This document shows, in pieces, positions 8,089 through 15,966 of a DNA stretch of 37,408 bases. Position numbers and translations under genes: made by a program. Position 1 is the stretch's first letter. Each line of letters starts with the position of its first letter. The stretch comes from a virus. The notes under the pieces are model-generated. The model had not been told where the DNA came from. It did not search any database and saw nothing but the letters and a program-made list of their open reading frames with translations. Location of the stretch: positions 1 to 37,408 of IMG/VR virus record IMGVR_UViG_3300020205_004331; one strand, 5' to 3'.

Positions 8089-8928
8089 TCAGTTCAAAGG
8101 TTCTGACCAAATAGTAGCATTGTACTGTGATGACGGAGCAAGAGTATCACCAGATCTCTCACCTATAACACCAACAGTTCCCAATACTGTAGGTACCAAC
8201 TTCGGTGGTAGAGGCAACCAAGCTTCAGCGGTAAAAGAAAACTCATACCTTACATTAGCCTGCTGATCAAACCCAGTCTCCTTATCACTAGCATCAGAGC
8301 CACCCTCAAACCGCAACTGCACATTACCAGCTAAATGAGCATCAAACATCCTGAATTCAGCAATAGGATTGAACCTAGTAGCAATCTGATAACTCACATA
8401 CTCAGCATCACGCTTAAACTCAGTCCAAACTATCATAGAATATTTCACTAGAAAAGGTACAGGTCGGTAATACTTAGCAGCAAGAGTACCAGCCTTATTC
8501 ATATACCTAAAACTCATAGAATGATAAGCAGGACTGAACTTGTCTTGATTAAACTCAAAGCTCTCACGAGTAATAGCAGCCAAAGGCAATCTGACCCGAC
8601 CCTCGTTTAAATCATCAGCCCAGATCAAAATGCTTTTATCGCCACCCGATATCTTTACACGCATAAACCTGTAACTGTCTTTAGTCGGAACCCTAATACC
8701 AGAAAAATATTGTTTAATAGCATCATCTAAAGATCTGAACCCAGGCATCAAGAACTCTTCGAGATGATAAGGATATGTCTCTAAATCCTTTCCACCAATG
8801 CCTGTTCTACCACCCTCAGAATGACTTGATTGTCTTACAGAAGGAATCTCAGACAACCCCAACGGCAAATCTCTAGTCGCTTCTGGCGACTTGATCGTAA
8901 AGTCAGAATTGAAATTATATGTCCCCAT
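8089..8928 (-). CDS. Tail completion / sheath stabiliser-like protein (gp15-like)
   Basis: A 279-residue protein from the ATG at 8928 (a TTG at 8946 would add six residues). The central segment YRPVPFLVKYSMIVWTEF followed by YQIATRFNPIAEF is like the core of T4 gp15-type sheath-stabiliser proteins: a Pro-Val-Pro turn, a long strand, then a helix that monitors 'I...FNP'. It lies between neck-like proteins and the sheath, the place gp15 occupies in T4. Codons are strongly T/G-ending. Expected role: caps the tail tube and sheath and joins the tail to the neck. Identity rests on pattern and context. Confidence 0.62.
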   Translation of the reverse strand: MGTYNFNSDFTIKSPEATRDLPLGLSEIPSVRQSSHSEGGRTGIGGKDLETYPYHLEEFLMPGFRSLDDAIKQYFSGIRVPTKDSYRFMRVKISGGDKSILIWADDLNEGRVRLPLAAITRESFEFNQDKFSPAYHSMSFRYMNKAGTLAAKYYRPVPFLVKYSMIVWTEFKRDAEYVSYQIATRFNPIAEFRMFDAHLAGNVQLRFEGGSDASDKETGFDQQANVRYEFSFTAEAWLPLPPKLVPTVLGTVGVIGERSGDTLAPSSQYNATIWSEPLN

Positions 8929-8929
8929 G

Positions 8930-9229
8930 TTAAGACAGCTTTCCAATCACTACATTAGGGTCACGAAGAGTTTTTAGATAAGCCAAAGTAGATTCACTTA
9001 GCCTATCACGTTCTTCCTTAGTGAAAACCTGAGCATTACCAACCACCTTGGCTTCCAAATTCAGAACACTATCGCTCACACTGCTAGGAGACTTCTCGAA
9101 CTTCGGAGAGTAGCCCAAATCCTTAAAATCAGCAGAAATATTCGTCGCAAGCTTGTTAATTAGCCTGTGGCTGGCGATAGCCAATGCTTTCTTGATATTA
9201 GAATTAGATTGATTCACGATAAGCTCCAT
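8930..9229 (-). CDS. Unknown small protein in neck module
   Basis: A 99-residue helical protein (SNIKKALAIASHRLINKLATNI, then a Ser-rich stretch and VFTKEERDRLSESTLAYLKTL). I set the start at the ATG at 9229, which has AGG nine bases upstream; the ATG at 9235 is too close to that SD. The 5' end overlaps the 3' end of the 9204-9839 gene, and its stop nearly touches the next start at 8928, suggesting translational coupling. It is probably a head-tail connector or tail-terminator partner by location; there is no recognised family. Confidence 0.6.
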   Translation of the reverse strand: MELIVNQSNSNIKKALAIASHRLINKLATNISADFKDLGYSPKFEKSPSSVSDSVLNLEAKVVGNAQVFTKEERDRLSESTLAYLKTLRDPNVVIGKLS

Positions 9230-9839
9230 TAGCATGAACCTGAATCTCTTCAGCTATCGGGGGAAGTTCAGCGGGCCTCACAGCAATATCAGCATTCAAC
9301 GTCTCTACATTACAGGTAAAATAAATCCAAGTATAGCGGAAATTCCCTGAGGGAGAAGCGTTTATGACCCTATAATTGCTCGGTGATCTATCCTGCATAG
9401 CCGCATTAAATGGCAACTGTATCACATCACCGGTACGCAGCATCCTATCACCAAAGAGCCCATATATCTGTCGATGGCTAAATACGACTTCTGCTTTATT
9501 AACAGAATCAGCGCCCCATTTCTTCAGTTCTGTCTCGATAGGAGAGGGTTTAAAAAACGCTTTGAGCAGCTCAGAAGTCCAATAGGTGGGATCAGCGTCT
9601 TCATCCCACACCACATCATAATCAGTGTTATCAGTGCGGACGAATACCTTCACTTCTGCGCCACTGATGTTTATCATCTCATCGGCTAAGGTTCTAGCTG
9701 TCTTTATCTCAGGAGCTTCAGAATTAAAAATCGATAGAGACGAATTCTGTTTTTCTGTGTCCGATCTAAAGTCAGGAGCGGCCTCGTCAAACGAGCCCTG
9801 TGACCCAAGCATGTCAGATCCAAACTGATAAATAGACAT
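9204..9839 (-). CDS. Neck protein-like virion protein
   Basis: A 211-residue protein. Residues about 45-75 read LADEMINISGAEVKVFVRTD, and the later segments GDRMLRTGDVIQLPFNA and FRYTWIYFTCNVETL follow the pattern I know from neck proteins of marine T4-like phages (an N-terminal D-E-I-I-G-V-V-Y-P-R-T type motif, then a small beta barrel with G-D-x-I-x-x-P and a strand-rich end). T4 gp13/gp14-type neck proteins close the head after packaging. The SD (GGGAG) precedes the ATG at 9839. It overlaps the next gene by about 26 bases. Family call is moderate. Confidence 0.6.
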   Translation of the reverse strand: MSIYQFGSDMLGSQGSFDEAAPDFRSDTEKQNSSLSIFNSEAPEIKTARTLADEMINISGAEVKVFVRTDNTDYDVVWDEDADPTYWTSELLKAFFKPSPIETELKKWGADSVNKAEVVFSHRQIYGLFGDRMLRTGDVIQLPFNAAMQDRSPSNYRVINASPSGNFRYTWIYFTCNVETLNADIAVRPAELPPIAEEIQVHANGAYRESI

Positions 9840-9867
9840 GAGTTACTCCCTCTGGAGTATCTTTAAA

Positions 9868-10365
9868 TTACGATTTAATCTGCCAAGGAGGGATGGGGGG
9901 CAATATACCACCGAGAAGTAAACCAGCTTGTGCGTCAGTCACATATGGGCTTGGCTCTGGACTCGGTATGTCTTTAAAATCAGGAGAAGGGCAAAAACCT
10001 GTATCATTCATTTTACAATAATCAAAACTCTCAGTCACAGTCTGATCTTCTACAGCCAAACTTCGCAGAATCGCGTAATAATCAATAAGATTATTACAAG
10101 GACAATCTCTAGATTGCTCCGGGAACACAAAAAACCGAGTTCTCCAACCACCCCTGCCCCAGTCTACACCATACTTGACATAAGATCCAGGTATCCCTGC
10201 AAGAGCGTCCTTTAATACCACGTAACCGCTACCGCATTTTAATTCATTGGCATAAGCATACGATAATGTCCTGCTTGAGACATATGAAGTAGGCTCACAC
10301 CCTGGCACAATCAGACGATTGCCGGGCAATATTTCGATTTGGTGTGATTCAAAAACTCTAGACAT
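9868..10365 (-). CDS. Unknown Cys-containing protein in neck module
   Basis: A 165-residue product. It has several Cys (GCEPTSY near 22, KCGSGY near 43, DCPCNN near 87, then DYCKMNDTGFC) and a Pro-rich C-terminus (DIPSPEPSPY, ILPPIPPW). No catalytic motif was seen. The SD GGAGCC is five bases before the ATG. It lies between two neck-like genes, so a virion role is likely but unproven. The Cys pairs could bind zinc. Confidence 0.5.
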   Translation of the reverse strand: MSRVFESHQIEILPGNRLIVPGCEPTSYVSSRTLSYAYANELKCGSGYVVLKDALAGIPGSYVKYGVDWGRGGWRTRFFVFPEQSRDCPCNNLIDYYAILRSLAVEDQTVTESFDYCKMNDTGFCPSPDFKDIPSPEPSPYVTDAQAGLLLGGILPPIPPWQIKS

Positions 10366-10375
10366 CTCAGGCTCC

Positions 10376-11158
10376 TTACCACGTATGAACGCCTAGTGGT
10401 TCACCTAAGAGAATAGCTTCATTGATGATTTCTTTTTTCTTTTCTTCGCCTTCGGTAACCAACTCTCCACCGTCATAACTGATGCTCCCACCATCTGGTG
10501 TCGGCATGCCATTGATTTTACGGCGACCAGCCCCGAGAGCGATTCTGGCCTCTGCTGTCATCATTTCATAAGTGAGGTATCTTGCCTGCGGAGACCTAAA
10601 ATGAGTTACAACTGGAATATATTGAACAACAACCGGAAAAGCACCCTTTGGAGTCGGGTATAGCCTGATCTTTTGATCCTTTGAAGAAAGGCTATCGCCG
10701 GTCCCAGTGCCTGTCCCTTCATTAATCACCTCCCAGTGACCCTCAGTGCCAAGCACCTTTTGGGAAAACTTTCTATAAGCGGCAAGAAGATGGTAATCGA
10801 CAAGTATGTTTTGGATGCCAGATATATTTCCTATATTGAAAAGAAACGACTCCGCTCCGAATACGTCATCTATTCTAGTCGTGAGTGGGTCCCAATTACA
10901 AGACTGAATCCAATATGCATCTGCAGGCATTGGATACGTATTTTTCAAAGGCGTTGTATAAAACATAGCTAGCTTCTGCTCGCGTGGAAAGTATCCCGCG
11001 ATAAAGTCACCGGCCACTTTAAAGATAGTTTCCCATTGATCTTCTTGAATTTCAACGGCAACATTTGGGTAACCAAGTTTAGATAACACGTATTTCTTAC
11101 ACGGGTCGCTGTTTAATTTTAAGACAGAAGGTAAGTCTTGAGGCCCTATAATCGCCAT
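10376..11158 (-). CDS. Neck / head-tail connector protein candidate
   Basis: A 260-residue protein from the ATG at 11158, which has a strong AAGGAG SD seven bases upstream; the longer frame to 11191 lacks this. The N-terminal half has DQWETIFKVAGDFIAGYFPREQ. The C-terminal segment runs from YLTYEMMTAEARIALGAGRR through PDGGSISYDGGELV to a helix ending LLGEPLGVHTW. This layout, with 'W/LG.N..K..G...PGG...' and a final helix, follows the T4-like neck/connector proteins of marine phages. Position upstream of the other neck genes supports this. It begins the neck block after a roughly 110-base gap (11159-11270) that holds no ORF. Confidence 0.58.
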   Translation of the reverse strand: MAIIGPQDLPSVLKLNSDPCKKYVLSKLGYPNVAVEIQEDQWETIFKVAGDFIAGYFPREQKLAMFYTTPLKNTYPMPADAYWIQSCNWDPLTTRIDDVFGAESFLFNIGNISGIQNILVDYHLLAAYRKFSQKVLGTEGHWEVINEGTGTGTGDSLSSKDQKIRLYPTPKGAFPVVVQYIPVVTHFRSPQARYLTYEMMTAEARIALGAGRRKINGMPTPDGGSISYDGGELVTEGEEKKKEIINEAILLGEPLGVHTW

Positions 11159-11270
11159 GATTTTCTCCTTTTTTATTATTTGAGTACACATACCTAAGAT
11201 AATATAGAGATTGGCTGGCGTATTTTAGAGAACCATAGCCACACAAGAATTCATAAATCGATCTTAGCTA

Positions 11271-11687
11271 TCATGTTTTAACGTTCTTAGGAGCCTTACC
11301 TTTTCCCTGCCCACCACTTCTTTTCCTTTTAGTCGCACTTGCTTTTTCTTTATCAGTCATATCTGCGGCCTTTGCAGATGGCACGCATTTCGGATATTTC
11401 CTGTCTGGATTATCGGCATCTGACCTACCACATTCAGGGTGCTTGCCATCTTTCTTTGCACCAATGTCTACCCATTTCTCATTAAACCATGTGCTAAGAT
11501 CTTCATTCCAACTGGCCTGCTTCTTGCCTTTGGAATCGGGTTGTGTGCCCTTGCATACCTGAACTGCATAGCCATTAGCGTAGGCACTTGGGTATTTCTT
11601 GTATTTTCTTTTAGCGGCTTCTTTACCGCGTTTACACAGCTTCGTTTCTTCTATTAGTTCTTCATATTCTTGTGTGTAAGTTTTCAT
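11271..11687 (-). CDS. DUF5872-like basic protein
   Basis: A 138-residue highly basic protein. The segment WFNEKWVDIGAKKDGKHPEC followed by GRSDADNPDRKYPKCVPSAKA matches my memory of the DUF5872 pattern found in marine phages and giant viruses: W..EKW.D, CGR, YPKC.P. The N-terminal part KKYPSAYANGYAVQVCKG also fits. The C-terminus is Lys/Gly-rich and probably disordered (KRKRSGGQGKGK). Function is unknown; three conserved Cys and many basic residues suggest nucleic acid or metal binding. SD weak (AAAGAT). Confidence 0.72.
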   Translation of the reverse strand: MKTYTQEYEELIEETKLCKRGKEAAKRKYKKYPSAYANGYAVQVCKGTQPDSKGKKQASWNEDLSTWFNEKWVDIGAKKDGKHPECGRSDADNPDRKYPKCVPSAKAADMTDKEKASATKRKRSGGQGKGKAPKNVKT

Positions 11688-11706
11688 ATCTTTAGCCTTT
11701 TATTCT

Positions 11707-12234
11707 TTATATTGGGAAGTGAAAACCTCTGTTCCCAAAGATTATTCCACTATAATCCAGCCTGTGAACCTTCGCGTTGGCGTATAATGGAAGGTTTGGT
11801 GATGCTATAACACTGTCAAGTAGGGTCTTTAACGTCTTGACTTCTGCATTTATATAAGACTTTGGAACATTAACATGCGGTGCAAATAGCGAACCTAAGT
11901 TACCTTGGTTAGCGCTAAAGATGTTAATCTCGTCATTTGTTGTCAAGTTTTCAGATGATGAATGATAAAATCCTGTTATCATCAGTTGAGCCGGGTAATC
12001 ACCGAATTGTGGCTTTATAGCTGACCCAAATGCCATTTGGCTCATCGCAGAGTTATTAAAACCTGTAGTGCTATCGTATTGTCCACCGCCAGGAGCTGAT
12101 ATATTCAAATCATTTTCTTGGCTTAAAGCATCATAAAATTCGACGGCAAGTTTTTGCAGCGACCTTATGTGTACAAATCTCTTGCCTTGGATCGGTGTGA
12201 CGCTGATATGTGCAGTAAACGGAGTCCACTTCAT
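11707..12234 (-). CDS. Unknown, probable virion protein
   Basis: A 175-residue product with a beta-rich pattern, Gly/Asn/Ser-rich middle (NISAPGGGQYDSTTGFNNSA), and an SD GGAGG before the ATG at 12234. No membrane segment, signal peptide or catalytic motif was seen. Context (structural genes on both sides) suggests a virion component. I do not recognise the family. Confidence 0.5.
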   Translation of the reverse strand: MKWTPFTAHISVTPIQGKRFVHIRSLQKLAVEFYDALSQENDLNISAPGGGQYDSTTGFNNSAMSQMAFGSAIKPQFGDYPAQLMITGFYHSSSENLTTNDEINIFSANQGNLGSLFAPHVNVPKSYINAEVKTLKTLLDSVIASPNLPLYANAKVHRLDYSGIIFGNRGFHFPI

Positions 12235-12258
12235 CTTTCATTTCCTCCGTCTGTATAT

Positions 12259-12627
12259 TTAATCCCAGGTCACTTCTACTAATTCTTCTGGAATAACCTC
12301 TACGACATCTGAAGGCAGCTTAAAATCATCAAATTCTACGTGCCAGTCAGCTTCCTTCACATAAGCCACTATTCCAGAATCATGCGTCTTGAATTTATAA
12401 CCTATACAATGCACTATTTGAGGCTCAGCACCTAATTGCATTGCAACTCTGCGCCTATAGAAGACGATCTGCCCTGGTTTTAGCTTAATTGTTAGTATTT
12501 TTTTGGTGGATGAGGCTAACAATGATATCTCTGTTAGATTATGTCTGGACAGCTTCTCGAGCGGGGTACCGCCCATTTGTGTCATATATTGCCCGTCTGC
12601 GTATCTCGCAAGCCATACTAGTCGCAT
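12259..12627 (-). CDS. Unknown small protein
   Basis: A 122-residue basic-to-mixed protein with an SH3-like strand pattern: ILTIKLKPGQIVFYRRRV, then HCIGYKFKTHDSGIVAYVKE, and an acidic end (VEVIPEELVEVTWD). SD AGAGG precedes the ATG at 12627. It starts just after a terminator at 12649-12670 that ends the upstream gene, so it needs its own promoter or read-through. Function unknown. Confidence 0.5.
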   Translation of the reverse strand: MRLVWLARYADGQYMTQMGGTPLEKLSRHNLTEISLLASSTKKILTIKLKPGQIVFYRRRVAMQLGAEPQIVHCIGYKFKTHDSGIVAYVKEADWHVEFDDFKLPSDVVEVIPEELVEVTWD

Positions 12628-12648
12628 CTTTACCTCTTATAAAAAAAA

Positions 12649-12670
12649 GCTCCGCCATTTCTGGCGGAGC
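12649..12670 (-). terminator. Strong intrinsic terminator
   Basis: A 9-bp stem (GCTCCGCCA / TGGCGGAGC) with a 4-base loop, followed on the minus strand by eight T's. It lies seven bases after the stop of the 12677-12970 gene. This is a textbook intrinsic terminator. Confidence 0.88.
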
Positions 12671-12676
12671 CATTTG

Positions 12677-12970
12677 TCAGAACGTATATTCGTCGAGATA
12701 ATCGTGGCTGTTTATTGAGTCAAGAGCACTATCAGCCGCCACTTTAGAGGCATATTCTTCGTCTGTCATCACATCCCAAGAACAGACCCATAGACAATAA
12801 CCTTGTTTACCATGTCCATCGCAACTATGCACACCAACTGGCGTGTCAAATTCGATACCAACTTGTTTCGCAGCACTGCTAGTGAGAACTACGACCGTCG
12901 CCTGAACCGGCGTTGGTGTGCCTTGACCTACAAGCCACATCCTATCACCTTTGCGAATCGTACGTGCCAT
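12677..12970 (-). CDS. Unknown small protein, possible beta-barrel with Cys motif
   Basis: A 97-residue protein. N-terminal half is SH3/OB-like in pattern (RKGDRMWLVGQ, QATVVVLT, AKQVGIEFD). The middle has HSCDGHGKQGYCLWVCSW with three Cys and two His that could bind zinc. The C-terminus is acidic. The SD GAGGATTAGCA precedes the ATG, and a strong terminator follows. The gene is isolated between the 13 kb structural gene and the terminator, so it is probably well expressed. Unknown function. Confidence 0.55.
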   Translation of the reverse strand: MARTIRKGDRMWLVGQGTPTPVQATVVVLTSSAAKQVGIEFDTPVGVHSCDGHGKQGYCLWVCSWDVMTDEEYASKVAADSALDSINSHDYLDEYTF

Positions 12971-12987
12971 TGCTAATCCTCAGATTT

Positions 12988-13551
12988 TCAAGTTTCGTCG
13001 TAGAGCCATGTAAAAGTCGCAGATCCAGTTGCGCCAGGTTGAGCAGTCGTACCAACACTCAGCTGATAAACGACATAATTTCCAAACTGTGCTGGAGTAG
13101 CAGAGCCAAACGTGATTGATCCAGTCACTGGAAATGATGGCGCGCCAGCAACGCTGTATCCAAATGGGTCAACAGGAGCGGCCAGCAATGCAGTGTGATT
13201 GCCTATCGTCAATTGAGTACCGCTTGTTCCCACTGTACCACCGGCTTGGTGATATGTTGTAGCTTGATTCATGATAGCGGCCACACCAGTACCAAAGTTA
13301 TTGGCCCCGTTTGTGTACCATCGAATGTTATTGATAGTACCTGCGGGATTGGTGTAAGCTATAAGGCGAGTTGAAACCCAGTAGCTGTAATTAGTACCAG
13401 CTGCGGGAATACGAACCGGATTACTACTTGTGGTCGCCACAGAGTAATGGTTATCGTCAGCGTTAGCAACCGTATTGCCACCGCTAATCTCGGCTGTTAC
13501 TTGTGATGCGCCTGTATTCGTGATCCTGACTATACCAATATTCGCGGCCAT
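12988..13551 (-). CDS. Probable virion surface/fiber-type protein
   Basis: A 187-residue product with low-complexity composition rich in Gly, Ala, Thr, Asn and Ser. Beta-strand repeats (IVRITNTGASQVTAEISGG, LSVGTTAQPGATGSATF) suggest an extended or beta-sandwich virion surface protein. No Cys. Strong SD AAAGGAGG before the ATG at 13551. It sits just downstream of the terminator at 13583-13608. Family not recognised. Confidence 0.55.
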   Translation of the reverse strand: MAANIGIVRITNTGASQVTAEISGGNTVANADDNHYSVATTSSNPVRIPAAGTNYSYWVSTRLIAYTNPAGTINNIRWYTNGANNFGTGVAAIMNQATTYHQAGGTVGTSGTQLTIGNHTALLAAPVDPFGYSVAGAPSFPVTGSITFGSATPAQFGNYVVYQLSVGTTAQPGATGSATFTWLYDET

Positions 13552-13582
13552 TCAATCCTCCTTTAGGCATATCAAAAAAACA

Positions 13583-13608
13583 AGAAGGGGCACAAATGTG
13601 CCCCTTCT
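13583..13608 (-). terminator. Strong intrinsic terminator
   Basis: A 12-bp near-perfect inverted repeat (AGAAGGGGCACA / TGTGCCCCTTCT) with a two-base spacer, so the innermost pairs open as the loop. The minus strand continues TGTTTTTTTGA. It lies six bases past the stop of the 13615-14028 gene. Confidence 0.9.
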
Positions 13609-13614
13609 GTTTGA

Positions 13615-14028
13615 TTAGTCGACGTCAGCGTAGGCAGTCAGAGCTGTCTTGGCATCTTTGAACAGATCATTCGCCAGAACGGTGGCAGAAGTGTTCTTGA
13701 GGAATCTGTCGCTACCGATTTGGAAAGCGAAGTCTTCGCCCGTCATGTTTTCGATGCCAGCAGTCAAGCTCAGCTGCTTGAACGTACCGACCACGATTGG
13801 AAATCCACGGCTGCTACCAGCTGCAGCCTGACCCATGTATGGGCTAAAATCCATAGTAGCTGTGTCGCGCGTCAAGACACCTGCCGTAATTTCCGAGCCA
13901 GGAACCACAAGAACCAACGGACGCAGGTTCTTAATGATGGCCGCTACGGAGTCGTAACGAGAAATGTTACGGCGAGTTCTTAGCGTACGAAAGACCGAAA
14001 TGCTGGTGTTTAATGGTTGTGCGGACAT
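13615..14028 (-). CDS. Unknown, likely abundant virion protein
   Basis: A 137-residue product starting MSAQPLNTSISVFRTLRTRR. It lacks Cys and has a mixed strand/helix pattern (ITAGVLTRDTATMDFSPYMG, then GTFKQLSLTAGIENMTGEDF). It is bounded by terminators on both sides (14085-14114 and 13583-13608) and has a strong SD (CGGAGG), which suggests a separate, strongly expressed unit, as is common for capsid decoration or other abundant virion proteins. That role is an inference; I do not recognise the family. Confidence 0.55.
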   Translation of the reverse strand: MSAQPLNTSISVFRTLRTRRNISRYDSVAAIIKNLRPLVLVVPGSEITAGVLTRDTATMDFSPYMGQAAAGSSRGFPIVVGTFKQLSLTAGIENMTGEDFAFQIGSDRFLKNTSATVLANDLFKDAKTALTAYADVD

Positions 14029-14084
14029 GATAAGCCTCCGTTAGTTTGTACCCAACAGTCAATTTATTTTTGCATAATAAAAAT

Positions 14085-14114
14085 AAGGCCCAGGTTCCTA
14101 AAAACCTGAGCCTT
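14085..14114 (-). terminator. Intrinsic terminator
   Basis: A 12-bp stem with one C-A mismatch and a 6-base loop: AAGGCCCAGGTT / AACCTGAGCCTT. On the minus strand it is followed by ATTTTTATTATG. It lies about 28 bases past the stop of the secreted-protein gene 14143-14439. Confidence 0.85.
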
Positions 14115-14142
14115 GAACAATCAAAGTATCAGATATGTTTGC

Positions 14143-14439
14143 TCAATCGCAGGAAGCACAGCCAACGCGAACCTTCTTCTTGAACAACCCGTCAAGAAGA
14201 TTACGCTTAGCCTTATGAGGAACGGCCTCAACGACCTCTTCCTTATAACCAACTACAACAGTCTCCTTCACAGTGACCTGCTTCTCACGAACCTCAGTGA
14301 TAGGAACCCGCTTGATCAAAACAGGCTTCTTAACCACCACAGTCTCTTCGACATACGCAACGGAATACTGAGGACAGCATTCACCAGCGACAGCAGTCGA
14401 AGATCCAGCCAACAGCAACAATGCAGCGAAACTCTTCAT
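14143..14439 (-). CDS. Small exported Val/Lys-rich protein
   Basis: A 98-residue protein with an N-terminal signal peptide: MKSFAALLLLAGSSTAVAGE, with probable cleavage after the AVA. The mature part is a run of alternating Val/charged residues (EETVVVKKPVLIKRVPITEV, then REKQVTVKETVVVGYKEE), i.e. amphipathic beta or coiled. Pairs of Cys lie at each end (ECCP; VGCASCD). Codons are almost all G/T-ending. SD AGGAGAATCCC, own terminator downstream. Expected location: periplasm or cell surface of the infected cell. Similar Val-rich exported small proteins occur in planctomycetes (from memory), so acquisition from the host or a superinfection-exclusion role are both open. Confidence 0.7.
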   Translation of the reverse strand: MKSFAALLLLAGSSTAVAGECCPQYSVAYVEETVVVKKPVLIKRVPITEVREKQVTVKETVVVGYKEEVVEAVPHKAKRNLLDGLFKKKVRVGCASCD

Positions 14440-14511
14440 GGGATTCTCCTAAAATGTCGTGAAACATCAATCAAATGGTCTCACTGAAAATATAATACTA
14501 GGAAAAAACAC

Positions 14512-15057
14512 ATGAAACTAATACAAATATCTGAAGCTAAAGATGCCCATATAATCAAACACCAAAGCGAAGCCATAGGCAAATTAAAAACCTACATAAA
14601 GAAATATAAAAACCAAAAAGCAATAAAATCAATAGAGAAAATATTCAGTGATCCGGACGTCAGCACTTGGAAACAAAATTCATGGATAGTCACTGACACG
14701 ATCAATAACCTAGAAAAAGACAAGAAACTAGACCAGACAGAAAAACAAACCGCAATAAGCCAACTGAAAACCATACTGACAACACCACCAGCCATAATCA
14801 TATCATCACTATACAGCATACCTAAAGAGCAACTAAAAGACACAGCTTTAAAGAACTTGAATCTAAGCCCCTCAGAAAATAAAAGACTCAAAAAAGGTCT
14901 AGGTCCTCAAGGATACATTGCAGCGTTATCATCAGCAGATAACATGCGGAGCAGCACATTAAAAAAAACCTTACTGGACATTTCTAAAAGCAGCGATTCT
15001 ACCTCACAATCAATAAGGCAGTCAATACCAGGCGTCAATATCGTTAAAGACTTTTAA
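14512..15057 (+). CDS. Unknown plus-strand protein, helical, basic
   Basis: A 181-residue Lys/Ser/Ile-rich protein with helical pattern and no Cys (KLKTYIKKYKNQKAIKSIEK; NNLEKDKKLDQTEKQTAIS). It has an AGGAAA SD eight bases before the ATG. Codons are strikingly A/C-ending, opposite to neighbouring minus genes. It is divergent from the exported-protein gene and its 3' end overlaps the minus gene 15044-15595 by 14 bases. Function unknown; not recognised. Confidence 0.7.
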   Translation: MKLIQISEAKDAHIIKHQSEAIGKLKTYIKKYKNQKAIKSIEKIFSDPDVSTWKQNSWIVTDTINNLEKDKKLDQTEKQTAISQLKTILTTPPAIIISSLYSIPKEQLKDTALKNLNLSPSENKRLKKGLGPQGYIAALSSADNMRSSTLKKTLLDISKSSDSTSQSIRQSIPGVNIVKDF

Positions 15058-15595
15058 AAATGTCTCTGAGATCATCAATATTAATACCTTCGAAATCTAT
15101 ATAAGCATGGTTATTGCATTTCATAAACAGATAGAGCATATCTAACTCTTGTACCCTATCAGGCAACCCCACAATATCAAAACCGAGTACCTTACCAAAA
15201 TCAATTAATGATTTACGACGAGCATCGTCGAACACCTCGTAAATAAAAGACTCCTCTTCATTCATAAAACTACGATAAATCCGGTATAATTTATAAGTAC
15301 AAACTGGATCGGGCCTGTTAGTATTAAAGTTACCATGAAACTCATACCTAGATCTGAATATCTCAAGATTCTTGTATAAATCATAGTCCTCAAGACACAC
15401 TATTGGCTCACACTCATATACTATCGATAATTTAGATCTGAAATCAAATGTCCTACGCGCGATGAAAGATTCACAATCATCCGAAAATCGAAGTTTATCG
15501 CCAACAGCCAAAACATCTTCGTGTTTTAAAATGATGGAAAAGCTGACAAAATCTTTGGTCGTCTCGATCGTTAAACAAACGCAGCTCTCGTTCAT
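15044..15595 (-). CDS. Unknown 183-residue protein
   Basis: Acidic protein with beta-rich N-terminal half (DFVSFSIILKHEDVLAVGDK, then a Cys/Ser region) and helical acidic C-terminus (VQELDMLYLFMKCNNHAYID). A strong SD (GGAGGTTCAAG) precedes the ATG at 15595. It ends 3'-to-3' over the plus-strand gene. No family recognised and no signal peptide. Confidence 0.55.
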   Translation of the reverse strand: MNESCVCLTIETTKDFVSFSIILKHEDVLAVGDKLRFSDDCESFIARRTFDFRSKLSIVYECEPIVCLEDYDLYKNLEIFRSRYEFHGNFNTNRPDPVCTYKLYRIYRSFMNEEESFIYEVFDDARRKSLIDFGKVLGFDIVGLPDRVQELDMLYLFMKCNNHAYIDFEGINIDDLRDIFKSL

Positions 15596-15660
15596 ACTTG
15601 AACCTCCATTAAGTGTTACTACGACATGTAATTAAAATACATCACTTAAGGGCGAGAAAA

Positions 15661-15966
15661 ATGGAAGAAAGTCAAACAATCACACTAAAAAGACGAGTCT
15701 CGACAGACTTTTTAGAGTCAATATCGCAAGACATACTGGACATTAACGTCAAAATGTACCTAGTAGCCAGAAGAAAGCAATCTATAGACTGTGAATATGG
15801 TGGGGACGCTAGAATAGACCCATGCGAGCTGAACCTCAAAAATAAAACCATAAGTTTTACCATCAATAAGAAATACAATCCAGGCATAGAATCTTTCGAT
15901 GATCTAGAACCAACATTTTTCGAATCAGCACAAGCAGCATTCACAATTTTTTGCTATTCATTGTGA
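15661..15966 (+). CDS. Unknown small plus-strand protein
   Basis: A 101-residue product from the ATG at 15661; an earlier in-frame start at 15613 lacks an SD. The sequence TLKRRVSTDFLESISQDI and a later DDLEPTFFESAQAAFTIF segment indicate mixed helix/strand. It has AAGGGCGAG as a weak SD. Its 3' end overlaps the DUF4422-like gene by 26 bases on the opposite strand. Codons are A/C-ending. Function unknown. Confidence 0.6.
   Translation: MEESQTITLKRRVSTDFLESISQDILDINVKMYLVARRKQSIDCEYGGDARIDPCELNLKNKTISFTINKKYNPGIESFDDLEPTFFESAQAAFTIFCYSL

Noticed and set aside
14491-14496. TATAAT before the plus-strand gene at 14512
   Set aside because: It would place the transcript start on or past the SD, and no -35 match lies at the right distance.
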